Below are positions 42,129 to 50,071 of a stretch of 64,000 bases of DNA, piece after piece. Within the stretch, counting starts at the first letter, position 1. Each line of letters begins with the position of its first letter. This DNA is from Oscillospiraceae bacterium (GTDB lineage: Bacteria > Bacillota > Clostridia > Oscillospirales > Oscillospiraceae). Made by a program: the position numbers and the translations under genes. Under the pieces are notes generated by a model, which saw nothing but the letters and a program-made list of their open reading frames with translations, was not told the origin of the DNA and searched no databases. The stretch lies in the NCBI GenBank assembly GCA_020025545.1, contig JAHHRX010000008.1, positions 9,146-73,145 on the forward strand, in the 5' to 3' direction.

Positions 42129-43073
42129 ATGTCCGGTTTTCTTTCGGAAGCTTTTTCTACGAGAAAAGCCATGCAGAATGCACCGACAGCGGGCTATATG
42201 CACGAGCTGACAGATGCGGAATTGAAAGGGCTTCAGCAATGCTTTTTGGAAATGCTGAAGGATATCATTCGGGTCTGCGACGAAAACAATATCTGCTACA
42301 TGGCTGCCGGCGGCACGGCACTGGGCTCTATTCGTCACAAGGGCTTCATTCCATGGGATGATGATGTGGACATCATCATGCCTCGGGAAGACCTCAACCG
42401 TTTCGTGTCCGTTTTTTCTCAGACGCTGGGGGATCGGTATGAAATGACTTCCCCCAATTCTCCGTACCCGCTTGAGAGTATGATTACAGCGGTATACAAA
42501 AAAAATACATTGAAAACCACCTTCAATGCTTACGGAACGCCGTTTCCCAAAGGAATTCATATTGATTTTTTCCCCATTGAATCTATTCCCAAAAACAAGC
42601 TGGTGCGTACTTTCAAGGGAATTACTGCAATGGGGCTTCAGTTTATTGCAGTTTCCTCACTGATGTATCGTTTTAATTCCAAGGAAAAGAAGGCGTTTCT
42701 CTGCCAGACTACCCCGGGAAAGATAAATTATTGGCTCCGGGAAACAGTCGGTTTTCTGTTTTCCTTCCGCTCCTACGAAAAGTGGGGCAATCTGTTTGAC
42801 CGTTTCGTAAGAGGGAAGAAGGATACCGGCATCTGGACAGTACCTACGGATTTCCGGCATTATTTCGGTCACGCCATGCCGAAGGATGTTTATTATCCGC
42901 CGATCAAGGGCCGGTTTGAGGATATTACCATCAATCTTCCCCATAACCCCGATGAGTATCTCAAAAATCAGTATGGCGATTACATGAAGATTCCTCCGGT
43001 TGAAGAGCGGGAAAAGCATGTGACTGTAGACTTCTGCTTGGATGTAGCTGCCCGGGAGAATCAAAAAGTCTGA
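42129..43073 (+). CDS. LicD family phosphotransferase 2
   Basis: The 314-residue LicD protein has core GGTALGSIRHKGFIPWDDDV and C-terminal YGDYMKIPPVEER. It differs from the preceding copy over most of its length, with a longer N-terminus (residues 1-45) and a distinct middle part. The two are therefore likely to act on different acceptors or donors and are not a recent duplicate. It begins 26 bases after the first copy and is followed by the Stealth gene after 19 bases. Confidence 0.88.
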   Translation: MSGFLSEAFSTRKAMQNAPTAGYMHELTDAELKGLQQCFLEMLKDIIRVCDENNICYMAAGGTALGSIRHKGFIPWDDDVDIIMPREDLNRFVSVFSQTLGDRYEMTSPNSPYPLESMITAVYKKNTLKTTFNAYGTPFPKGIHIDFFPIESIPKNKLVRTFKGITAMGLQFIAVSSLMYRFNSKEKKAFLCQTTPGKINYWLRETVGFLFSFRSYEKWGNLFDRFVRGKKDTGIWTVPTDFRHYFGHAMPKDVYYPPIKGRFEDITINLPHNPDEYLKNQYGDYMKIPPVEEREKHVTVDFCLDVAARENQKV

Positions 43074-43092
43074 AAATTAAGGATGTGAAGCA

Positions 43093-44091
43093 ATGAAAGC
43101 GTCTCAGATCGATATTGTCATCCCATGGGTAGACGGAGCGGATCCGCAGTGGCGAACGGAGCGTGCACAGTTTACAGCGGGAAGCGCTTGCGACAATGAT
43201 GAAGCGCGTTTTCGGGACTGGGATCTGCTTCGCTATTGGTTCCGAGCGATTGAAAAAAATGCACCATGGGCAGGGAAAATTCACTTTGTCACATGGGGAC
43301 ATCTGCCCCAATGGCTCAATACCACCAATCACAGGCTTCACATCGTAAATCACAGGGATTTTATCCCGGAAGAATATCTGCCGACATTCAGTTCCCACAC
43401 AATCGAGCTGAATATGCACCGAATTCCCGGGCTTTCTGATGAATTCCTCTATTTTAACGATGATGTTTATCTTATGGAGCCGTCCCGGGAATCTGACTTT
43501 TTCCGCGACGGGATGCCGGTGGATTCCGCTGTGTGCGGTGTTATTAAGAACGGCGGAAAAGAAAACTTTATGCCCTATATCATGCTGAACATGATGGGTA
43601 TTATCAATTCAGATTTTTCAAAGCGGGAAGTGCTGAGGAAAAACTGGAAAAAGTGGTTCCGCCCGATCTACGGAAAGGGGTTGATGATGAACCTCTACCT
43701 GGCACCGTGGCCTATTTTTACGGGATTTCGGAATTATCACACCTGCATTCCTTATCGGAAAGACACCTTGCAGGATGTGTGGGATACGGAATTCAAGGCA
43801 CTGGATCACACCTGCCGGAATCGTTTCCGCAGCAGGGAGGATGTGAACCAGTACATTTTCCGCTACTGGCGTCTGGCCAAGGGCGATTTTGTCCCCGGAA
43901 AGCCCAACAGCGCGTATCTTACAATTGGCAGTGAATCCATGGATGAGATATCGAGGACTGTAAACAGCCATAAATATCAAGTAGTCTGTATCAATGACGA
44001 TCCCATGGGCTTTGACTTTGATACCGAAAAGGCAAAGCTCATTGACCTGCTGGGTAAACTTTTTCCTGAGCCTTCTTCCTTTGAAAAATAG
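43093..44091 (+). CDS. Stealth-type polysaccharide phosphotransferase
   Basis: The 332-residue protein has the conserved regions of Stealth capsule proteins: CR1 IDIVIPWVDGADPQWR, then FRDWDLLRYWFRAIEKNAPW and IHFVTWGHLPQWL. CR2 follows with FSSHTIELNMHRIPGLSDE and FLYFNDDVYL, and a later region has RNYHTCIPYRKDTLQDVW. Known members transfer hexose-1-phosphate to make phosphodiester-linked capsules such as in meningococcal serogroups A and X. This points to phosphodiester links in the polymer made here. Confidence 0.92.
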   Translation: MKASQIDIVIPWVDGADPQWRTERAQFTAGSACDNDEARFRDWDLLRYWFRAIEKNAPWAGKIHFVTWGHLPQWLNTTNHRLHIVNHRDFIPEEYLPTFSSHTIELNMHRIPGLSDEFLYFNDDVYLMEPSRESDFFRDGMPVDSAVCGVIKNGGKENFMPYIMLNMMGIINSDFSKREVLRKNWKKWFRPIYGKGLMMNLYLAPWPIFTGFRNYHTCIPYRKDTLQDVWDTEFKALDHTCRNRFRSREDVNQYIFRYWRLAKGDFVPGKPNSAYLTIGSESMDEISRTVNSHKYQVVCINDDPMGFDFDTEKAKLIDLLGKLFPEPSSFEK

Positions 44092-44125
44092 GCGGCGTTT
44101 TCTGCCCCTTTGGAGATAATTTGAC

Positions 44126-45664
44126 ATGAAATTAGCAAGAACGAAAAACACAGTTCGGAATATGGCATGGGGAATGATCTATCGTCTGGTGACCCTGCTG
44201 GGGCCCTTTGCGGTTAAGACCATTCTCATTCGGAAGTTGGGATTGGAATACAGCGGCCTCAGCAGCCTGTTTACCTCGATTCTTACAGTTTTGAACCTTG
44301 CCAATCTCGGCTTCAGCAGCTCATTGGTCTATACCATGTATCAGGCAGCGGTGGACGATGACAAGGAAAAATTATGTGCGCTGCTGAATTTTTACCGTAG
44401 GGTCTACCGAATTGTGGGCCTTGTGATTCTGGGATTGGGGCTTGTGATCATGCCCTTCCTGCCGCATTTGGTGCAGGGAGATGTTCCGGCGGATGTTAAT
44501 CTTTATATCCTGTTCCTGATTTATTTGGCGGAGGCAGCATTGGGCTATCTGATGTTTGCCTATGTCATTGCAATTTTTGACGCATATCAGAGAAGCGATG
44601 TGACCATGAAGGTCATGACAATTCGCTTTGTGGTTCAGTACGGACTGCAAATCGTCTCTTTGTTCCTTTTTTCCAACTATTATGCTTATATCGCCATTTT
44701 TGCGCTGATGGTGATCCCTAACAACATAATGAACTACCTTGCGGCCAGAAAGCTCTATCCCGACATAACCTGCCGGGGGGAGCTGGATGATGCAACCAAG
44801 AAATCTATTTACCATCGTGTGTTTACACTCTTTGGCCATAAAGTGGGCAACACGGTGCTTGTAAGCATCGACAGTGTAATTATTTCCGCACTTTTAGGCT
44901 TGCGGATTTTGTCCCTCTACAGCAATTACTATTATATTCTGACGGCTGTGAATGCCTTGGTCGAAATTGTCACCAATGCCAGTATCGCCGGAATCGGCAA
45001 CAAGCTGATCACCGATACCCAGGAGGAAAACTACAGCTTTTTTAAGGTGATGACCTATGGCTGGATCGCCTTGGTTGGCGGTGCGGCATGCTGTATGCTC
45101 TGCTTCTATCAGCCCTTCGTGGCCGGTATCTGGCTTGGGGAGGAATACCTGCTGGATAACCGCCTGATGGCGCTGATTGTCCTATATTTTTACGCGTGGA
45201 TGTTCCGAATCATGCAGTTAACCTACCGGGATGCCGCAGGCCTTTGGGACAAGGACTGGCTGAAGCCCTATGTTGCTCTGGTGCTGAACCTCACGGGAAG
45301 CATTTGGATGGTAAAGGTTACCGGCAGTGTGGCAGGCGTTTTGGTGCCAACCATTTTGATAATGCTTTTCGTGTACTTCCCGTGGGAGGCTTGGGTGCTT
45401 TTTCGGCATCTTTTCCGCAGAAGCTGGAAGGAATACCTTGTTAAGACGACTTTCTATACTGCACTGGCATTGCTGGGGGCTTTGATTTCCTACGGCATCA
45501 GTATGGCACTGGTACCGCAAAACACGGTGTTTTCTTTAATAGTGCGGGTTGTGACGGTTGCGGTAGTCTATCCCGGTATCTGGTGGGTATTTACCCACAG
45601 ATCACAGGAATATACTTCTTTACTGAATATTTTTAAGAATACATTTGCAAAACGATTTTCCTAA
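44126..45664 (+). CDS. Polysaccharide flippase (Wzx/MATE-like)
   Basis: The 512-residue integral membrane protein has about 14 predicted helices, starting RNMAWGMIYRLVTLLGPFAV and including GLEYSGLSSLFTSILTVLNL. It belongs to the oligosaccharidyl-lipid flippase group. It would turn the lipid-linked repeat unit to the outer face of the membrane. It lies between the phosphotransferases and the polymerase. Confidence 0.9.
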   Translation: MKLARTKNTVRNMAWGMIYRLVTLLGPFAVKTILIRKLGLEYSGLSSLFTSILTVLNLANLGFSSSLVYTMYQAAVDDDKEKLCALLNFYRRVYRIVGLVILGLGLVIMPFLPHLVQGDVPADVNLYILFLIYLAEAALGYLMFAYVIAIFDAYQRSDVTMKVMTIRFVVQYGLQIVSLFLFSNYYAYIAIFALMVIPNNIMNYLAARKLYPDITCRGELDDATKKSIYHRVFTLFGHKVGNTVLVSIDSVIISALLGLRILSLYSNYYYILTAVNALVEIVTNASIAGIGNKLITDTQEENYSFFKVMTYGWIALVGGAACCMLCFYQPFVAGIWLGEEYLLDNRLMALIVLYFYAWMFRIMQLTYRDAAGLWDKDWLKPYVALVLNLTGSIWMVKVTGSVAGVLVPTILIMLFVYFPWEAWVLFRHLFRRSWKEYLVKTTFYTALALLGALISYGISMALVPQNTVFSLIVRVVTVAVVYPGIWWVFTHRSQEYTSLLNIFKNTFAKRFS

Positions 45665-45687
45665 CGGAGCAAGGAGGGGATGCTGCC

Positions 45688-47217
45688 ATGCATGAGATCC
45701 AACAAAAAATCAAATTACTGGCAAAGCGTATAGGCGGCGATGAAACGAGCCTTTCTAAGGTACCGGTGCTGAATCATATCATTATGGGCTACCTTGGCAT
45801 ATCCTTGGTATGCTTCGCACTGTTCCTGATTGCGCCGTTTGTGACAGTCGTCGCAAATACACCGTTTTACTCCATGAAGGCATATCTTGGTGTTTTTGGT
45901 GCGGTTCTTTTGCTGATTGATATTTTCACAAACCGTGGACTTTGGCGCGGAAGCTACTGTCTGCTCCTGTTTGCGGTCTGTGCTGTTGCGGTAATTTCCT
46001 CTTTGCAGACCATTTCTTATGGTGTTAAGGATAACCTGTTTTTACTATGCTGGACAGGCCTGCAGTTTTCCCTGTTTTATTCCTGTTCATCCCGTATGGA
46101 TGAGAAGACCCTGAAAAAATATTTGACGGTGTATTTTTTTGCATTGCTGGGTGTCTGGCTGATTGCCTGCGGCATATCTCTGCTGCAATACGTGTTCCAG
46201 ATCGGATACCATTATATTTCTGACCCTAATTCGGCAGATCAAAGCACTGTCAGGCAGGGATTCCTGGAAAATCGCCTTTTCGGCGTGTTCAGTCCGCTGA
46301 ACCACGCGGCACATGTAAGCGTTGCACTGGTGCTCGCAGGCATCTATTACTTTAAGAAAATAAAGAATATTCCCGTCAGAGTACTGGTAGTGGTATCGCA
46401 AATTGTGTTTTTTCTGCATGTGCTGTTAAGCGGCTCCCGTTCCGGTATGCTGGCTCTGCTGGTGGCTGTGTTTGTGCTCAGCTGGATTTGCCTGCATAAT
46501 GTGCTTAAGCTGAAGAAGACTGCAAAATTTGTAACGGAAACCGCACTTGCCGTTTGCATCACACTGGCCTGCATTCCTTGTATCGAGCTTGTAAAAAACG
46601 GGTTGGGGCAGATCCCTGAGCTGGTGCAGAACTGTAATCAGGAAGATTATACAGCAATCCAGGAGGACTACCAACGGGAAAAACTTCCCGTTGTGCTGCA
46701 GGAAGATATTCTGGATCGGGACGATGTGAAAAACGATGTTTCCAACGGACGGCTGATGATTTGGACGGATTATGCCAGTATTTATAAGGATTTCGGCCTT
46801 TTTGGTAAGTCCCCGGGAAACTATATGCCTGTGGTGCGGGACACGCACCCGGAACTGCAGATTGTTCGCTACTTCAAAGATTCTTATCCTGAAAAGTACG
46901 CTGCCGGTAATATCTACCATGTCCACAGTGGATATCTGATGCTCTTTACCAGTACAGGATTTTTAGGAGTGCTGCTGATGGCGGCTTTTGCGGTACTGTG
47001 TATTTGTCGGGTTGCACTTTATATTTGCAAACAGGAAAAGATCGGCGTGGAATTCATGGTCCCTGCGGCCATGGTGGCAGCAGGGGTTTTGGCGGCCGCT
47101 TTCGACAAGGGAATTTTCTTTACGGATAATGCGCAGACATTTATTTTCTGGATTGTGCTGGGCCTTGTCATGACCCAGACGCGGCAATCCGACGAGAATA
47201 CGGAAGCTTTTCGTTAA
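45688..47217 (+). CDS. O-antigen ligase/polymerase family protein (Wzy-like)
   Basis: The 509-residue membrane protein has about ten helices. A large outside loop (roughly residues 300-415) carries NGRLMIWTDYASIYKDFGLFG and YHVHSGYLMLFTSTGFLGV, the pattern of Wzy_C/WaaL-type enzymes. With the flippase it completes a Wzx/Wzy-type assembly route. Chain-length regulators and tyrosine kinases of classical capsule operons are not in the window. Confidence 0.88.
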   Translation: MHEIQQKIKLLAKRIGGDETSLSKVPVLNHIIMGYLGISLVCFALFLIAPFVTVVANTPFYSMKAYLGVFGAVLLLIDIFTNRGLWRGSYCLLLFAVCAVAVISSLQTISYGVKDNLFLLCWTGLQFSLFYSCSSRMDEKTLKKYLTVYFFALLGVWLIACGISLLQYVFQIGYHYISDPNSADQSTVRQGFLENRLFGVFSPLNHAAHVSVALVLAGIYYFKKIKNIPVRVLVVVSQIVFFLHVLLSGSRSGMLALLVAVFVLSWICLHNVLKLKKTAKFVTETALAVCITLACIPCIELVKNGLGQIPELVQNCNQEDYTAIQEDYQREKLPVVLQEDILDRDDVKNDVSNGRLMIWTDYASIYKDFGLFGKSPGNYMPVVRDTHPELQIVRYFKDSYPEKYAAGNIYHVHSGYLMLFTSTGFLGVLLMAAFAVLCICRVALYICKQEKIGVEFMVPAAMVAAGVLAAAFDKGIFFTDNAQTFIFWIVLGLVMTQTRQSDENTEAFR

Positions 47218-47234
47218 TTTAAGGAGACGATGAC

Positions 47235-48335
47235 ATGGAAATAAAAAAAGATTATCTGAACTTTGCAGTGGGTCCTGTGATGATGAGCGATTCTCTGCGG
47301 GAAATGGGCGCAGAGCCTGTACCTTACTTCAGAACTGACGATTTTTCCAAGCTCATGTTGGAAAATGAGCAGATTCTCAAGGAGCTTATGGATGCACCGG
47401 AGGATGCAAGAAGTATTTTTCTGACCGGCTCCGGTACGGCTTCGATGGATGCTGCTGTCAATAATGTATTTACACCGGATGATAAGCTGCTAATTGTCAA
47501 TGGCGGCAGTTTCGGTCATCGCTTTTGCCAGATTGCAGAGGCGTACCATATTCCGTATGATTCCATTTGTCTGGAAGCGGGGCATACGCTGCGCCGGGAG
47601 GATCTGGAACCCTATGACGGACGGGACTACACCGGTTTTTTAATCAATATGAACGAAACCTCCACAGGTGTTTTGTATAATATGCTGCTGGTAGGGGAGT
47701 TCTGCAAGAAAAACAATTTGCTTTTGGTAGTAGATGCGATCAGTTCCTTCCTGTCGGACGAACTGGATATGGCCCAAATCGGAGCAGATGTGGTGTTGAC
47801 CGGCTCTCAGAAGGCACTGGCAGTTCCTCCGGGAGTTTCCATGATGGTGCTGAGTCAACGGGCTGTTAAGCGTATTGAAAGTGGTCACCCAATGTGTTAC
47901 TATCTGGATCTTAAAGCTGCACTCAAAAATCAGGAGCGGGGGCAGACACCTTTTACGCCGGCCGTAGGAATTCTGATTCAGCTAAATGCAAGACTTTGCC
48001 AGATTGCAAAGGACGGATTGGAGACAGAACGGAGCAGAATCCGTACTGTTGCAGAGGATTTTCGCAGACGGATCGGTAAATATCCGTTCCGCATTGTTTC
48101 CCAGTCTCTTTCCAATACGGTCACTCCGCTCTCTCCGATAAATCCGCAGGTATCGGCATATGAGATTTTCCGCATCCTAAAGGAGGAATATGGCATTATT
48201 GTATGCCCCAACGGCGGAGAAATGGCAGAAACGGTATTCCGTGTGGGACATATCGGCAGCCTGAGCGTTGCTGACAACGATCGGCTGTTTGCTGCGCTGG
48301 ATGATCTGATGGTTCGCGGTATTCTACATTTTTGA
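47235..48335 (+). CDS. Class V aminotransferase (PhnW / alanine-glyoxylate aminotransferase-like)
   Basis: The 366-residue PLP enzyme begins YLNFAVGPVMMSDSLRE and has FLTGSGTASMDAAVNN, NMNETSTGVLYN, VVDAISSFLSDELDM and the PLP lysine in TGSQKALAVPPG. It belongs to the group of 2-aminoethylphosphonate-pyruvate and serine- or alanine-glyoxylate aminotransferases. No PEP mutase or phosphonopyruvate decarboxylase is present in the window. Its place at the end of the operon suggests it makes an amino-bearing substituent for the polymer, but this is inference. Confidence 0.82.
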   Translation: MEIKKDYLNFAVGPVMMSDSLREMGAEPVPYFRTDDFSKLMLENEQILKELMDAPEDARSIFLTGSGTASMDAAVNNVFTPDDKLLIVNGGSFGHRFCQIAEAYHIPYDSICLEAGHTLRREDLEPYDGRDYTGFLINMNETSTGVLYNMLLVGEFCKKNNLLLVVDAISSFLSDELDMAQIGADVVLTGSQKALAVPPGVSMMVLSQRAVKRIESGHPMCYYLDLKAALKNQERGQTPFTPAVGILIQLNARLCQIAKDGLETERSRIRTVAEDFRRRIGKYPFRIVSQSLSNTVTPLSPINPQVSAYEIFRILKEEYGIIVCPNGGEMAETVFRVGHIGSLSVADNDRLFAALDDLMVRGILHF

Positions 48336-48353
48336 TAAAATATATTTTACATG

Positions 48354-48380
48354 ATACAGGGCGCTATGCGTCCTGTATTT
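48354..48380 (+). terminator. Terminator after the polysaccharide locus
   Basis: ATACAGGGCGC (48354-48364) pairs with GCGTCCTGTAT (48368-48378), one G-U pair, with only a short T-run. Confidence 0.65.
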
Positions 48381-48433
48381 ATGTATAGTAACCCTATCTA
48401 ACTGGTTATCCTATGAAAACGGAGGCGATAACC

Positions 48434-49138
48434 ATGGAAGATAAGGAAAAAGATTTGCAAAATGAACAGCAGGATCGAATTACAGAGCTTGGTTCGGCTG
48501 TAACGGAAAACAAACAGGGGAGTATCTATACACTGACGGTCATCGGTCAGATTGAAGGCCACCAGGTCCTGCCGGAAAACTGTAAGACCACAAAGTATGA
48601 GCATGTTCTGCCCATGCTGGCGAGCATTGAAGAAAGCGAGGAAATTGATGGCCTGCTGTTGCTGCTCAATACAGTGGGAGGCGACATTGAAGCCGGGCTT
48701 GCCATTGCGGAGATGATTTCCGGCATGAAAAAGCCTACGGTCTCTCTGGTGCTGGGCGGGGGACACTCTATCGGCATCCCGCTTGCGGTGTGCACGAAGA
48801 AGTCTTTTATTACGCCTACTGCCAGTATGACCGTGCATCCTGTCCGCATGACGGGACTGGTAGTCGGTGCCCCCCAGACCTACCGCTATTTTCATCGGAT
48901 TCAGGAGCAAATTGCAGATTTTGTAACTGCAAATTCCGGAATTTCCCGGGGAGAATTTGAGCGTTATATGATGGCTACTGGGGAGATGGCCACAGATGTG
49001 GGCACAATTCTCTACGGAAAAGAAGCGGTGGCATCCGGACTGATCGATCAGTTAGGCGGGCTCAGCGATGCTCTGGCGGAGCTGCACCGAATGATTGACG
49101 CATATAAAAAAGAACGGAAAACCAATTGGAAAAGCTGA
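48434..49138 (+). CDS. tepA: ClpP-class serine protease TepA
   Basis: The 234-residue protein has the ClpP/crotonase fold: LLLLLNTVGGDIEAGLAIAE, the nucleophile region LGGGHSIGIPLAV, and TVHPVRMTG with the histidine. It corresponds to Bacillus TepA (YmfB), a sporulation-related protease, and as in Bacillus it is close to spoIIIE. The ATG at 48434, eight bases after GGAGG, is preferred to the ATG at 48413 that lies before that site. Confidence 0.88.
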   Translation: MEDKEKDLQNEQQDRITELGSAVTENKQGSIYTLTVIGQIEGHQVLPENCKTTKYEHVLPMLASIEESEEIDGLLLLLNTVGGDIEAGLAIAEMISGMKKPTVSLVLGGGHSIGIPLAVCTKKSFITPTASMTVHPVRMTGLVVGAPQTYRYFHRIQEQIADFVTANSGISRGEFERYMMATGEMATDVGTILYGKEAVASGLIDQLGGLSDALAELHRMIDAYKKERKTNWKS

Positions 49139-49155
49139 CTTTTTTTAAATGAGGG

Positions 49156-49184
49156 TGGAAATTGGCAGAGAAATGTGATATGAT
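49156..49184 (+). promoter_or_regulatory. Promoter before the UppP-like gene
   Basis: TGGAAA (49156-49161), 17 bases, TATGAT (49179-49184). Confidence 0.5.
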
Positions 49185-49216
49185 AGAGTGAAAATGTTTG
49201 CGAAGGAGATTGTGAT

Positions 49217-50050
49217 TTGGAATTTGGATGGCTCCAAAGCCTTATATATGGTTTTGTGTCCGGAGTGACAGAGATTCTGCCCGTCTCCGCAGATGCGCAC
49301 AGAGTTCTGCTGATGGAACTGACCGGTGCTTCCGGCGGCGAAAATGTCTTGCGTTTGGCTGCTCAGCTGGGTGCGTTTTTTGCTCTGCTGCTGATTTGCC
49401 GCCCGCGGCTTTCCCGGCTCCATCGGGAATCGAAAATTGCTGGTCTTCCGCCCAAATACCGGAAAAGACAGCCGGATGCAGTTATATTGATGGAGGCCAA
49501 AGTTTTGAAAACGGCGGCAATGCCCATAGTAATTTCGCTGCTGGCCTGCTTTTGGATTCACAAGCAGCCAATGCGTCTGTGGGCGCTTGGGATTCTTTTG
49601 GCCTGTAACGGTCTGATTGTGCTGCTCCCGCAGTATCTGCCCAGAGGGAATAAGGATTCACGGTCCTTGTCCGGGCTGGATGCAATGCTGATGGGACTGG
49701 GTGGCGCCCTGGGGGTTATGCCGGGCATATCTGCCATGGGCGCGATTACAACGGTTGCCGCCAAGCGGGGCGTGGAGCGGCAGTACAGCCTTGAGCTTGC
49801 ACTTATTTTGTGTATTCCGGCATCGCTGGGATTTTGCCTGCTGAATCTTTTCTGGGTTGTGACCGCAGGAATGCAGGCAGTTACATCTATTTTGATTATG
49901 AAAGCGCTGATTGTGCTGGCAGCAGCCTTTGCCGGAAGCATGGCCGCTATCAGTATGATGCGTTTCTTTGCAGTAAAGGTCGGCTTCTCTGGATTTGCAT
50001 ATTATGTCTGGGGCATTTCCGTGCTGACATTTCTGCTTTATCTGTTGTAG
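49217..50050 (+). CDS. UppP (BacA)-like membrane protein with degenerate catalytic site
   Basis: The 277-residue, roughly eight-helix protein is built like undecaprenyl-diphosphate phosphatase. The catalytic residues are changed. Compared with E. coli UppP, E17 is S15, E21 is kept as E19, S27 is A25, and H30 is kept as H28. The PGxSRSG motif with the essential R174 reads PGISAMG. It therefore probably lacks normal phosphatase activity. It starts at TTG 49217 after AAGGAG and lies 21 bases before ftsK, suggesting a division or sporulation role. Confidence 0.8.
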   Translation: MEFGWLQSLIYGFVSGVTEILPVSADAHRVLLMELTGASGGENVLRLAAQLGAFFALLLICRPRLSRLHRESKIAGLPPKYRKRQPDAVILMEAKVLKTAAMPIVISLLACFWIHKQPMRLWALGILLACNGLIVLLPQYLPRGNKDSRSLSGLDAMLMGLGGALGVMPGISAMGAITTVAAKRGVERQYSLELALILCIPASLGFCLLNLFWVVTAGMQAVTSILIMKALIVLAAAFAGSMAAISMMRFFAVKVGFSGFAYYVWGISVLTFLLYLL

Positions 50051-50071
50051 AATACAGAAGGAGGTCTTAGC

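Noticed and set aside
37308..48335. Polysaccharide locus as part of a mobile element
   Set aside because: No transposase, integrase, attachment site or direct repeats were seen at its borders.
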